This document shows positions 1 through 6,154 of a stretch of 8,376 nucleotides of DNA, in pieces. Source of the stretch: Rickettsiales bacterium (GTDB lineage Bacteria; Pseudomonadota; Alphaproteobacteria; TMED109; TMED131); the NCBI GenBank assembly GCA_002690625.1, contig NZFJ01000017.1:1-8376 (forward strand), given 5' to 3'. The translations under genes and the position numbers were made by a program. The notes under the pieces are model-generated. The model was not told where the DNA came from and ran no database searches. It worked only from the letters and a program-made list of their open reading frames with translations. Each line of letters begins with the position of its first letter. The first letter of the stretch is position 1.

Positions 1-254
1 AAAATTACTTCATAAAGTATTTCCTCTGGTAATAATCCATCAATAGTCTCTATTAAAACTCCGCTATCTACTTGTCCCTTTAGACCTGCTACTCTCACCA
101 TAAAAAATTCATCTAAATTAGACCCTGATATAGAAAGAAAGTTTATTCTTTCTAAAATAGGATTTATTAAATTTTCTGCTTCCTCTAATACTCTTTGATT
201 AAATTCTAGCCATGATAATTCTCTATTTATGTAGATATTTTCTTCTTTTTTCAT
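1..254 (-). CDS. ppk: Polyphosphate kinase 1, N-terminal fragment (runs off left edge)
   Basis: The window holds the first 84 codons of polyphosphate kinase 1, which reversibly transfers the gamma phosphate of ATP onto a growing inorganic polyphosphate chain. I translated it by hand from the ATG at 252-254 on the minus strand. The frame stays open to the window edge. Residues 11-20 ([10 protein letters not shown]), followed by RVLEEAEN and then [13 protein letters not shown] (39-51) and MVRVAGL, are the hallmark of the Ppk1 N-terminal domain. The Asn of SNLDEF (residue 46) matches the family's ATP-contacting asparagine. The catalytic histidines lie outside the window, so activity cannot be judged. 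It sits 40 bp downstream of hda on the same strand, an arrangement common in Alphaproteobacteria, and is probably the last visible gene of that operon. No clear Shine-Dalgarno sequence precedes the ATG. Confidence 0.93.
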   Translation of the reverse strand, partial: MKKEENIYINRELSWLEFNQRVLEEAENLINPILERINFLSISGSNLDEFFMVRVAGLKGQVDSGVLIETIDGLLPEEILYEVI

Positions 255-294
255 AATTCAATATAACAAATTTATTAAGGTTTTAAACTCGAAA

Positions 295-978
295 CTAATT
301 AAATTTTTTTAAGTCCAATAATTCTTTTATCAAAGGTATAGTAATTTTTACTTTTCTTTGCAAAGTAACTATATCTATACTTTTCATTAAAGAATTAATA
401 GATTTATAAGACCTTTCAGAATGATTTAAAATAAAGTTTATTATTGTGCTGTTCAATTTTAGCCCTTTATCTTTAGATAGTTTTAATATAATACCCACTA
501 AAACATCATCAGTAGGCATAAGAATGTTTGCCTGAGGAAAAGCTAAGAGTCTAGACTTTAAATCTAATAGATCTATATCAATGTCCTTTAAATTTCTTCT
601 AGATGTAAGAAAAATTTTAAATTTATTTTCTTTTATGAAATTAATAACATGTAAAAAAAAAATAAAATTAGATATTTTTTCTATATTTTCAATAATCATA
701 TTACAAGGCATTAAGCAGTCTTTGTCTTCATTATTAATATTCTCAGAATGCTTTATAATCCAATTACTTTTAAGCTGCAATACACTTGCAAGATGCGATT
801 TTCCTGAAGAGTTTGGTCCGATAATGATTAACCCTGGCTCTTTCCAATCTGGATATTTATCAATCCACTTAATAGCTTCTAAATTAGATTTTCCTACAAT
901 AAAATCATGTCTTTCAAATGACTCTCTTAATTCCAAAGGCAGCGATTGCTGTTTATATTTATTTTTTTTATTTATCAA
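295..978 (-). CDS. hda: Hda/HdaA, DnaA-related regulator of replication initiation
   Basis: A 227-residue AAA+ protein homologous to the DnaA ATPase domain. Family members bind the DNA-loaded sliding clamp and stimulate ATP hydrolysis by DnaA, preventing re-initiation. Visible features in order: a clamp-binding-like motif QSLPLEL (11-17); Walker A GPNSSGKS (54-61); a Walker B-like strand MIIEN (94-98), with Glu where DnaA and E. coli Hda have Asp; a sensor 1 region FLTSRR (123-128); a box VII arginine in KSRL (R143); a sensor 2 arginine in SERS (R189); and a C-terminal stretch (QRKVKITIPLIKELL) close to the end of E. coli Hda. There is no DNA-binding domain IV, and the length is normal. The start is TTG at 976-978. 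An in-frame TGA lies five codons upstream and the next Met is residue 90, so no ATG can include the clamp motif. The start overlaps the upstream AI-2E gene by 11 bp, suggesting translational coupling. Confidence 0.92.
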   Translation of the reverse strand: MINKKNKYKQQSLPLELRESFERHDFIVGKSNLEAIKWIDKYPDWKEPGLIIIGPNSSGKSHLASVLQLKSNWIIKHSENINNEDKDCLMPCNMIIENIEKISNFIFFLHVINFIKENKFKIFLTSRRNLKDIDIDLLDLKSRLLAFPQANILMPTDDVLVGIILKLSKDKGLKLNSTIINFILNHSERSYKSINSLMKSIDIVTLQRKVKITIPLIKELLDLKKFN

Positions 979-1990
979 AAAGGTTTTTTTTCAAAATTAA
1001 GATTATAATAGAGGTTAAAGGTATAGCAAAAATAATACCTATTATACCAAACAATGCTCCAAATACAAAAATTGATAAAATGACTATAAGGGGATGTAAT
1101 CCCAACTTTTTACCAATTAATTTTGGCGTTAATAAATTTGATTCTAATAATTGACCAATTAAAAAAATTACAGGTAAATATACTAAATATATTAATTCGA
1201 AGTACTGTAAATAAGTTAAAATACTAATAATTAATAAACTAAATAAAATACCTACTATTGGAATAAATGAAAAAAATCCTACAAATAATCCTAAAAATAA
1301 GGAATAGTTTAAATTAAGTATATAAAATGAAAAAAAATAAAATAAACTTAGGAAACTACTTACTAGTAGTTGTCCTCTAATATAGGAATTTAATATATCA
1401 TCAATATCCTTAGCATAATTATAAATTATATTTTTATATTTTTTAGAAGTAATTTTTAAAATTGATTTTAATACTACATTCCAATCTTTCAAAAGATACC
1501 ATGACACTAGAGGAGTTATTAAAATTAAACTTATTAAACTAAAAAGTGCGAAGGAAGATGTTATTATATTATTTAAAAAGTTTGAAATAGGCTTAGTCAT
1601 ATTAGGACTAATATTACCTACAAATTCATCAAAATTTAAAAAATTCACTTTGTTTCTAATAAAATTCTTTAATAATTTTATCTGTAAATTAAATTCTTTA
1701 ATTATTTCAGGAAATTCATTAAAAAAGTTGACTATTTGCGATAATAATATTGGTATAATTAATAAACTAAACGTCAGAATAATTAAAAAAAAGAGCAATA
1801 AAATAAAAAAAGTACCTAAACTTCTTGTAATATTTTTTTCTTCTAACCAATCAACAAATGGATTTAATAAATAAGCTATTAAAATTCCTAAAAAAAAAGG
1901 AGTGAGAATATCAGATAAATGATAAAATAATATCAAGAAAATAAAAAAAGTTAGTGAATATATAATTTTTATTTTATTAATTTTATTCAA
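968..1990 (-). CDS. AI-2E family (PerM-type) inner-membrane transporter
   Basis: A 340-residue polytopic membrane protein of the AI-2E exporter/PerM family. Some members export small signals or act as Na+/H+ antiporters; the substrate of this one cannot be told from sequence. Hydrophobic spans are seen at about 8-45, 58-88 (one or two segments), 143-166, 205-225, 228-258, 263-282 and 300-334, with a polar loop at roughly 90-140. Family motifs are clear: YIRGQLL (203-209), SFIPIVG (241-247), QLLESNLLTPKLIG (280-293), LGLHP (296-300) and the C-terminal GALFGIIGIIFAIPL. The only supportable start is TTG at 1988-1990: an in-frame TGA lies four codons upstream and the first internal Met is residue 131. 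It begins 5 bp after the DUF2066 stop codon and ends inside hda, placing it mid-operon. A family member commonly lies between DUF2066 and hda genes in Alphaproteobacteria. No established link to autoinducer-2 should be assumed. Confidence 0.88.
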   Translation of the reverse strand: MNKINKIKIIYSLTFFIFLILFYHLSDILTPFFLGILIAYLLNPFVDWLEEKNITRSLGTFFILLLFFLIILTFSLLIIPILLSQIVNFFNEFPEIIKEFNLQIKLLKNFIRNKVNFLNFDEFVGNISPNMTKPISNFLNNIITSSFALFSLISLILITPLVSWYLLKDWNVVLKSILKITSKKYKNIIYNYAKDIDDILNSYIRGQLLVSSFLSLFYFFSFYILNLNYSLFLGLFVGFFSFIPIVGILFSLLIISILTYLQYFELIYLVYLPVIFLIGQLLESNLLTPKLIGKKLGLHPLIVILSIFVFGALFGIIGIIFAIPLTSIIILILKKNLFDK

Positions 1991-1995
1991 TTTGA

Positions 1996-3081
1996 TTACT
2001 CAATATTTAAAATAAGTAAATTATCACTTTTTTTTTTCACATTATAACTATTTTTGGTTAAGTCATCTAAAAACAAATTCTCAGATATTAAGTTAACATT
2101 TATTGTAGCTTTTTTATTAGATAAATTAAGTATAGAAAAACTTATTACTTTATCATTATTAGTTAAGTACTCTTTTATTTTTAACCATTGACCAAATTTA
2201 TCGTATCTTAATTCGAGAAGCTTATTAGATTGCGCTTCTATTTTAGCTAAATTTTTTTTAACCCACATATCATCATAAAAGTTTGCAAATTCATTAGATA
2301 AATTGTAAAGTCCAACATTAATATTTTTCGTTTGGATATAATTTAATTCTGATATAGAAATTTCTTCCTGGCTCAAACCATCATATGCTTTTAAATAATA
2401 GTTATATTCATTATTTTCTAAAACTAAATCTATTTTTAATACTAAAGCATCAACTGCCTCATAACTAGTAGCTAGCTTTTTAATTTTATAATATTTTAAG
2501 CTATTTGCATCTTCTGCATTTAGTGTAATTAAATCTTCAACTTCTCCAGCAGGAAGTATAAAATTTGTAAGATTTGAATCTAATGGCCTTCTTATCCAAG
2601 CTTGAAACCATGGATTAGGATCATCCCATAAAACCATTCTCTTATCAAGGTTAAGTAATGGAATAATTAAAGTTTTTGGACCTTTTTTATTGTAAAATTT
2701 TATATTTTTGGAAATAAGAAGCTTTTCTATTTTTTCTTTCTCAAAGTTTATTGAAATCAAAGCACTATATTTCTCTTTTTTAAACTTTTCACTTTCTATG
2801 GAATAACCAATAACGTAATCTTTAGGAACTAAATCTGCTACAATTTTTTCTATATCAGCTTTTTTCTCTAAAGTAATCCAATTTAGATATCTTCTAAAAG
2901 CAATTTCATAAGAACTTTCTAAAGCTTTTTTTCTATAGTCTTGATTGTTTTTAAAATTTAATTCAATATAAATGTCTTTTACCATATTTAGTTCGCTAGC
3001 TAAAATAAAAGATGAAAAAAAAACATTGAATAAAATAAAAATTAGTAATTTAATAAGATATGTAATATTAATAATTTTCAA
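1996..3081 (-). CDS. DUF2066 domain protein, predicted exported
   Basis: A 361-residue protein of unknown function that I assign to the DUF2066 family from sequence pattern and neighbourhood. The N-terminus looks like a Sec signal peptide: basic start, hydrophobic stretch at about 9-27, and a likely cleavage after ILA near residue 28 (next residues SELN), implying a periplasmic or envelope location. The mature part has an alanine-rich helix (RKKALESSYEIAFRRYL, 50-66), an alpha/beta stretch, and a conserved-looking block PKTLIIPLLNLDKRMVLW (135-152) followed by NPWFQAWIRRP (156-166). No catalytic motif is recognised. The start is TTG at 3079-3081. It gives a complete signal peptide, an in-frame TAG lies five codons upstream, and the next Met (33) would remove the signal. 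The codon before it (ATT) is a less likely alternative. It is first in the DUF2066/AI-2E/hda/ppk cluster and divergent from purM. A run of ten A residues on the coding strand (2028-2037) lies near its 3' end. Confidence 0.78.
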   Translation of the reverse strand: MKIINITYLIKLLIFILFNVFFSSFILASELNMVKDIYIELNFKNNQDYRKKALESSYEIAFRRYLNWITLEKKADIEKIVADLVPKDYVIGYSIESEKFKKEKYSALISINFEKEKIEKLLISKNIKFYNKKGPKTLIIPLLNLDKRMVLWDDPNPWFQAWIRRPLDSNLTNFILPAGEVEDLITLNAEDANSLKYYKIKKLATSYEAVDALVLKIDLVLENNEYNYYLKAYDGLSQEEISISELNYIQTKNINVGLYNLSNEFANFYDDMWVKKNLAKIEAQSNKLLELRYDKFGQWLKIKEYLTNNDKVISFSILNLSNKKATINVNLISENLFLDDLTKNSYNVKKKSDNLLILNIE

Positions 3082-3103
3082 AATTTTAAAACCCTATTTA
3101 AAG

Positions 3104-3114
3104 TATATTATAAT
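3104..3114 (+). promoter_or_regulatory. Candidate -10 region for purM
   Basis: TATATT (3104-3109) and a perfect TATAAT (3109-3114) lie immediately upstream of the purM ATG at 3118. Normal spacing from -10 to transcription start would place the 5' end at or within a few bases of the ATG, so a purM transcript would be nearly leaderless. This fits the lack of any Shine-Dalgarno sequence. No good -35 hexamer is visible. A promoter further upstream, inside the DUF2066 gene, remains possible. Confidence 0.4.
3107..3112 (-). promoter_or_regulatory. Candidate -10 of the DUF2066/AI-2E/hda/ppk operon
   Basis: Read on the minus strand, 3112-3107 is a perfect TATAAT, lying inside the 10 bp palindrome TATTATAATA (3106-3115). 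It would start transcription near 3100 and leave a leader of roughly 20 nt before the TTG start at 3081. A -35 element 17 bp upstream would fall inside the purM coding region and does not resemble the consensus. The short gap (3082-3117) leaves little alternative for promoter placement. Confidence 0.4.
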
Positions 3115-3117
3115 AGC

Positions 3118-4164
3118 ATGCGCAAAAAAAAAGACTATAATTTTTCATATCTAAAATCAGGTGTTAATATCAAGCTCGGGAATACAGTAGTTGATCAAAT
3201 TAAACCTCTCTCAAAGAAAACTCAAAACAAAAATGTTATTGGAGGTATAGGGGGTTTTGGTGCTGTTTATGATATTAATAATGATAATTTTAAAAAGCCT
3301 TTACTAGTGTCTGCTACAGATGGTGTAGGAACTAAAATTTTAATAGCTAAAGAATTAAGAAATTATAAAACTATAGGTATAGATTTAGTAGCTATGTCTG
3401 TTAATGATATTATTGTACAAGGAGCTAAACCATTGTTCTTTTTGGATTATATAGCTGTAGAAAAAATAAAAAAACAACAAATATTAGATTTAATAAATAG
3501 TATAAGCAAAGGATGTATAGAAGCTAACTGTGCATTAATAGGAGGAGAAACAGCAGAATTACCTGGATTATATAGCGATGCTAAATTTGATATTGCTGGC
3601 TTTGCTGTAGGTATAGTAGAAAAAAGAAAGTTATTACCTAAAAAAAATATAAAAGCTAACGATTTACTTTTAGGATTTCCTAGTACTGGACTACATTCAA
3701 ATGGCTATTCGCTAATTAGAAAAGTTTTTAATGAAAAAAAAGTGAGTTATAAAAAAACTTTTTATTCTAATCATACGTTTGGTGATGTTCTATTAAAACC
3801 TACTAAAATATATGTAAAAACTATTTTAGAGCTTCTCAAGAATATAGAATTAAAAGCAATTGCTCATATTACGGGTGGTGGAATAGAAGAAAACCTAAAT
3901 AGAGTCATCCCTAAAAATCTTGGTGCTACAATTGATACGAAATGCCTTAGTTTTTATAAAAAAAATAGTATTTATAACTGGCTGTTAAAAAGCTGTAAAA
4001 TACAAACCAAGGAAATGCTGAAGACTTTTAATTGTGGTATTGGTATGATAATTGTTATTAATAAAAATGATCTTGCTGCTACTATTTCAAAATGTAAAGT
4101 TTTAAGACAACCTGTGAAATTAATAGGTAAAATGACTGATCAAAACTTAATTAAATTTTACTAA
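3118..4164 (+). CDS. purM: Phosphoribosylformylglycinamidine cyclo-ligase (AIR synthetase)
   Basis: A 348-residue cytosolic enzyme that converts FGAM and ATP to aminoimidazole ribonucleotide, the fifth step of de novo purine synthesis. It aligns with E. coli PurM over its whole length. Visible motifs: YLKSGVNIKLGN (11-22), GGIGGFGA (42-49), the ATP-binding ATDGVGTK (66-73), GIDLVAMSVND (87-97), FFLDY (107-111), GGETAELPG (142-150), HSNGYSL (193-199), AHITGGG (249-255) and TFNCGIGM (303-310). The fold is the PurM/ThiL/SelD/HypE ATP-binding type. The ATG at 3118 is the only reasonable start, since no other Met precedes the conserved N-terminus. Codons 3-5 lie in a run of nine A residues. It is divergent from the DUF2066 gene across 36 bp. 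Its stop overlaps the stop of convergent ndk. purN, often beside purM, is not adjacent here. Confidence 0.97.
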   Translation: MRKKKDYNFSYLKSGVNIKLGNTVVDQIKPLSKKTQNKNVIGGIGGFGAVYDINNDNFKKPLLVSATDGVGTKILIAKELRNYKTIGIDLVAMSVNDIIVQGAKPLFFLDYIAVEKIKKQQILDLINSISKGCIEANCALIGGETAELPGLYSDAKFDIAGFAVGIVEKRKLLPKKNIKANDLLLGFPSTGLHSNGYSLIRKVFNEKKVSYKKTFYSNHTFGDVLLKPTKIYVKTILELLKNIELKAIAHITGGGIEENLNRVIPKNLGATIDTKCLSFYKKNSIYNWLLKSCKIQTKEMLKTFNCGIGMIIVINKNDLAATISKCKVLRQPVKLIGKMTDQNLIKFY

Positions 4165-4583
4165 TTTATAAGTTCTAATTCACTAAAAAAAAATTTTATT
4201 TCTTTAACAGCATTTTCTAAACTATCAGATCCATGAACAGCGTTACACTGAATGTTTTTTCCAAACAACTTTCTAATTGTATTCTGCTCTGCCTCTTCTG
4301 GGTTAGTGCTGCCCATTATTTCTCTATAATAAGTTACTGCATTTTCAGCTTCTAACACTTGTACAGATATAGGGCCCGAAATCATAAAATCAACAAGTTC
4401 TCCAAAGAAAGGTCTATCTTTATGAATATTATAAAACTCTTCTGCTTGCTTCTTAGTTAACATTATTTTTTTCTGAGCTACTATATTAAAGTTTTTTTCT
4501 TCAATAAAACTTATTATATTTCCTGAATTTTTAGAAGTCATTGCATCAGGCTTAATAATAGAAAGTGTTCTTTGTTTTTTCAT
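4161..4583 (-). CDS. ndk: Nucleoside diphosphate kinase
   Basis: A 140-residue enzyme that transfers the gamma phosphate between nucleoside triphosphates and diphosphates through a phosphohistidine, balancing NTP and dNTP pools. The active-site signature NAVHGSDSL is at 114-122 with the phosphorylated His at 117. Other family positions are intact: K11 in IIKPDA, Y51, YREIMG (85-91), NPEEA (94-98) and the TIRKLFG segment (102-108). Length is normal for a bacterial Ndk. The ATG at 4581-4583 is preceded by a good Shine-Dalgarno sequence TAAGGAA at 4589-4595 with 5 nt spacing. That sequence contains the stop codon of upstream pepA, so the two genes are almost certainly co-transcribed and translationally coupled. 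The 3' end overlaps convergent purM by 4 bp. Confidence 0.97.
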   Translation of the reverse strand: MKKQRTLSIIKPDAMTSKNSGNIISFIEEKNFNIVAQKKIMLTKKQAEEFYNIHKDRPFFGELVDFMISGPISVQVLEAENAVTYYREIMGSTNPEEAEQNTIRKLFGKNIQCNAVHGSDSLENAVKEIKFFFSELELIN

Positions 4584-4588
4584 AAAAT

Positions 4589-4595
4589 TTCCTTA
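4589..4595 (-). promoter_or_regulatory. Ribosome binding site of ndk overlapping the pepA stop codon
   Basis: On the minus strand 4595-4589 reads TAAGGAA, five bases before the ndk ATG. Its first three bases are the pepA stop codon. It is one of only two clear Shine-Dalgarno sequences I see in the window. The arrangement lets ribosomes finishing pepA re-initiate on ndk. Confidence 0.75.
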
Positions 4596-6074
4596 TTTTA
4601 ATTCCTTATATACTAATTCATCCAGAAGTCTCACACCAAATCCTGTTCCCCCTTTTGGAATCATTGGCTTATCATATTTTGCCCAAGTAACTCCCGCTAT
4701 GTCTAAATGCATCCAACTAGTATCTTTAATAAATCTCTTTAAAAATATTGCTCCTGCAGTAGACCCTGCTCCCCTTCCCGAGCCAACATTTTTCATATCC
4801 GCAATATCAGAACCTATATCTTTTTCATAACTGTCATCTACAGGCATATTCCATACTTGTTCTCCTACCTGCTCACCTATTTCAGTCACATTCTTTGCAA
4901 ATTTTTTATCATTCGAAAACATACCTGCTTTATCTTGACCTATACTTACAATTATGGCACCTGTAAGTGTTGCTAAATCGATTATTTTTTTAGGTTTAAA
5001 TCTTTTTTGAGCATACCAGAGTATATCAGCTAATACTAATCTACCCTCAGCATCAGTATTTATTACCTCAATAGTCTGCCCTGACATAGATTTTACCACA
5101 TCCCCGGGCCTTTGAGCTTTTCCTGAAGGCATATTTTCTACCAAACCAACAATACCTGATACATTAGCCTTAGTTTTTCTTAAAGCCAATGCTTTCATAA
5201 GGCCTAAAACTACTGCTGCTCCGCCCATATCATATTTCATCTCCTCCATGCCTCCAGAAGGCTTAATTGATATACCACCAGTATCAAAAGTTACTCCTTT
5301 TCCAACAAAAGTGAAGTCTGTATCTTTTTTATTTTTATTTCCTCTCCATTCCAATGTAACTACAAAAGGTTTATTTTCACTACCCTGCGCCACTCCTAAT
5401 AATGCTCCCATTTTAAGACTTTTTAATTTTTTTTCATCTAATTGCTCAACCTTTAAACCTATTTTTTTAAGCTTAACTGCCTCCTTAGATAGGAGTAAAG
5501 GAGTTAAATTGTTAGCAGGCTCGCTTACTAAATTTCTAGTTAAGAACACTCCTTCTGTAATAGCTGAATATCTTTTCCAATAGTTCTTTATTTTATTAAT
5601 ATTTTTAGAAAATAAATTTACTTTATCTATATAATTCAATCTCATTTTTTTCTTATCTGAAAAATACTTATTAAACCTATAAGTATTTAAACACAAACCA
5701 TATAGTAACATAGCCTCTTCTTTTCCATCACTTCCTATAAATTCGCAAATTAAATCTACTTCTTTAATTCTTTTTGCATTTAACTGAGTAGCAATGCTGC
5801 TTCCTATTTTATTCATATATTTTTCATCTTTTACTTTACTATCATCTATTCCTATTAAAATAATTCTATCTGCATTAGATCCTTTCGGTAATATTAGATC
5901 TAAACAATTATTATCTTTATAATTAAAGCCACTAACTTTTATTGCTTTATTCAAATAATTTTTATTATTTTTGTTGATTTCATCTAAATGTGTATGAAGT
6001 TTTTTATTTTTTAAACACATATATATTAAAACACCCTTATCTCTCTTAATAGTGGTAGCAAAGTTTATTTTCAT
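4593..6074 (-). CDS. pepA: Leucyl aminopeptidase, M17 family
   Basis: A 493-residue cytosolic metallo-aminopeptidase that releases N-terminal residues from peptides; the family is hexameric with two metal ions per subunit. All active-site residues known from E. coli PepA are present at a constant offset of 11: K259 and D264 (GKGVTFDTGG), K271, D282 (YDMGGAA), and D341, E343 and R345 in the signature NTDAEGRL (339-346). The N-terminal domain (about 1-160) is divergent, as is usual. E. coli PepA also binds DNA in Xer recombination and carAB control; nothing here shows whether this protein does. I chose the ATG at 6072-6074 rather than the in-frame TTG at 6089. The sequence TTGGAG covering that TTG makes a good Shine-Dalgarno sequence 9 nt before the ATG, and MKINF is a typical PepA start. 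It is followed by ndk with 9 bp between coding regions, and divergent from lptF. Confidence 0.96.
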   Translation of the reverse strand: MKINFATTIKRDKGVLIYMCLKNKKLHTHLDEINKNNKNYLNKAIKVSGFNYKDNNCLDLILPKGSNADRIILIGIDDSKVKDEKYMNKIGSSIATQLNAKRIKEVDLICEFIGSDGKEEAMLLYGLCLNTYRFNKYFSDKKKMRLNYIDKVNLFSKNINKIKNYWKRYSAITEGVFLTRNLVSEPANNLTPLLLSKEAVKLKKIGLKVEQLDEKKLKSLKMGALLGVAQGSENKPFVVTLEWRGNKNKKDTDFTFVGKGVTFDTGGISIKPSGGMEEMKYDMGGAAVVLGLMKALALRKTKANVSGIVGLVENMPSGKAQRPGDVVKSMSGQTIEVINTDAEGRLVLADILWYAQKRFKPKKIIDLATLTGAIIVSIGQDKAGMFSNDKKFAKNVTEIGEQVGEQVWNMPVDDSYEKDIGSDIADMKNVGSGRGAGSTAGAIFLKRFIKDTSWMHLDIAGVTWAKYDKPMIPKGGTGFGVRLLDELVYKELK

Positions 6075-6083
6075 TTTTATTAA

Positions 6084-6087
6084 CTCC
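6084..6087 (-). promoter_or_regulatory. Ribosome binding site deciding the pepA start
   Basis: On the minus strand 6087-6084 reads GGAG, with 9 nt to the ATG at 6074. Its presence favours that ATG over the TTG at 6089, which overlaps the site itself and would add five residues. Confidence 0.65.
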
Positions 6088-6107
6088 AAGTAATTCTTTA
6101 TTAATTA

Positions 6108-6128
6108 ATCATACATTTTTATGTTATA
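6108..6128 (-). promoter_or_regulatory. Candidate promoter region for pepA-ndk
   Basis: Two possible -10 hexamers lie on the minus strand: TATGAT (6113-6108), giving a leader of about 27 nt, and TATAAC (6128-6123), which overlaps the lptF -10 on the other strand and would give a leader of about 40 nt. Neither has a convincing -35. The operon must have a promoter here unless transcription enters from elsewhere, because lptF is divergent. Confidence 0.3.
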
Positions 6129-6130
6129 AT
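6122..6130 (+). promoter_or_regulatory. Extended -10 promoter for lptFG
   Basis: TGTTATAAT is a perfect extended -10 (TG, one base, TATAAT). It would start transcription near 6137, about 18 nt before the lptF ATG at 6155. The -35 position (around 6101-6107) holds only an AT-rich TTAATT-like sequence, which is acceptable for an extended -10 promoter. The leader contains only a weak AAGAAA as ribosome binding site. Confidence 0.5.
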
Positions 6131-6154
6131 TTTGTACTAAACAAGAAAAAAGTT

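Noticed and set aside
255..294. Possible terminator or promoter between hda and ppk
   Set aside because: The 40 bp hold no hairpin with a T-run. A TATATT sits close to the ppk ATG on the minus strand but has no -35, and such hexamers are frequent by chance in this DNA.
581..1000. Plus-strand open frame of 139 codons, and an overlapping one at 918-1154
   Set aside because: Both lie antisense to hda and the end of the AI-2E gene, have no recognisable motifs, and consist of low-complexity residues typical of the reverse complement of AT-rich coding DNA.
1650..1874. Plus-strand open frame of 74 codons
   Set aside because: Antisense to the well-supported AI-2E membrane protein, with Asn/Lys/Ile-rich content and no start signals.
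2972..3154. Plus-strand open frame of 60 codons crossing the divergent gap
   Set aside because: Antisense to the DUF2066 signal peptide and out of frame with the start of purM; a shadow of both.
4165..4200. A/T-run near the purM end as an intrinsic terminator
   Set aside because: The A9 run at 4185-4193 has no GC-rich inverted repeat in front of it, and it encodes Phe residues of Ndk.
5248..5583. Plus-strand open frame of 111 codons
   Set aside because: Antisense to the conserved catalytic half of pepA; no family resemblance.
6075..6089. Longer pepA start at the TTG at 6087-6089
   Set aside because: That codon is part of the likely Shine-Dalgarno sequence for the ATG at 6074, and the added five residues are not expected in PepA.
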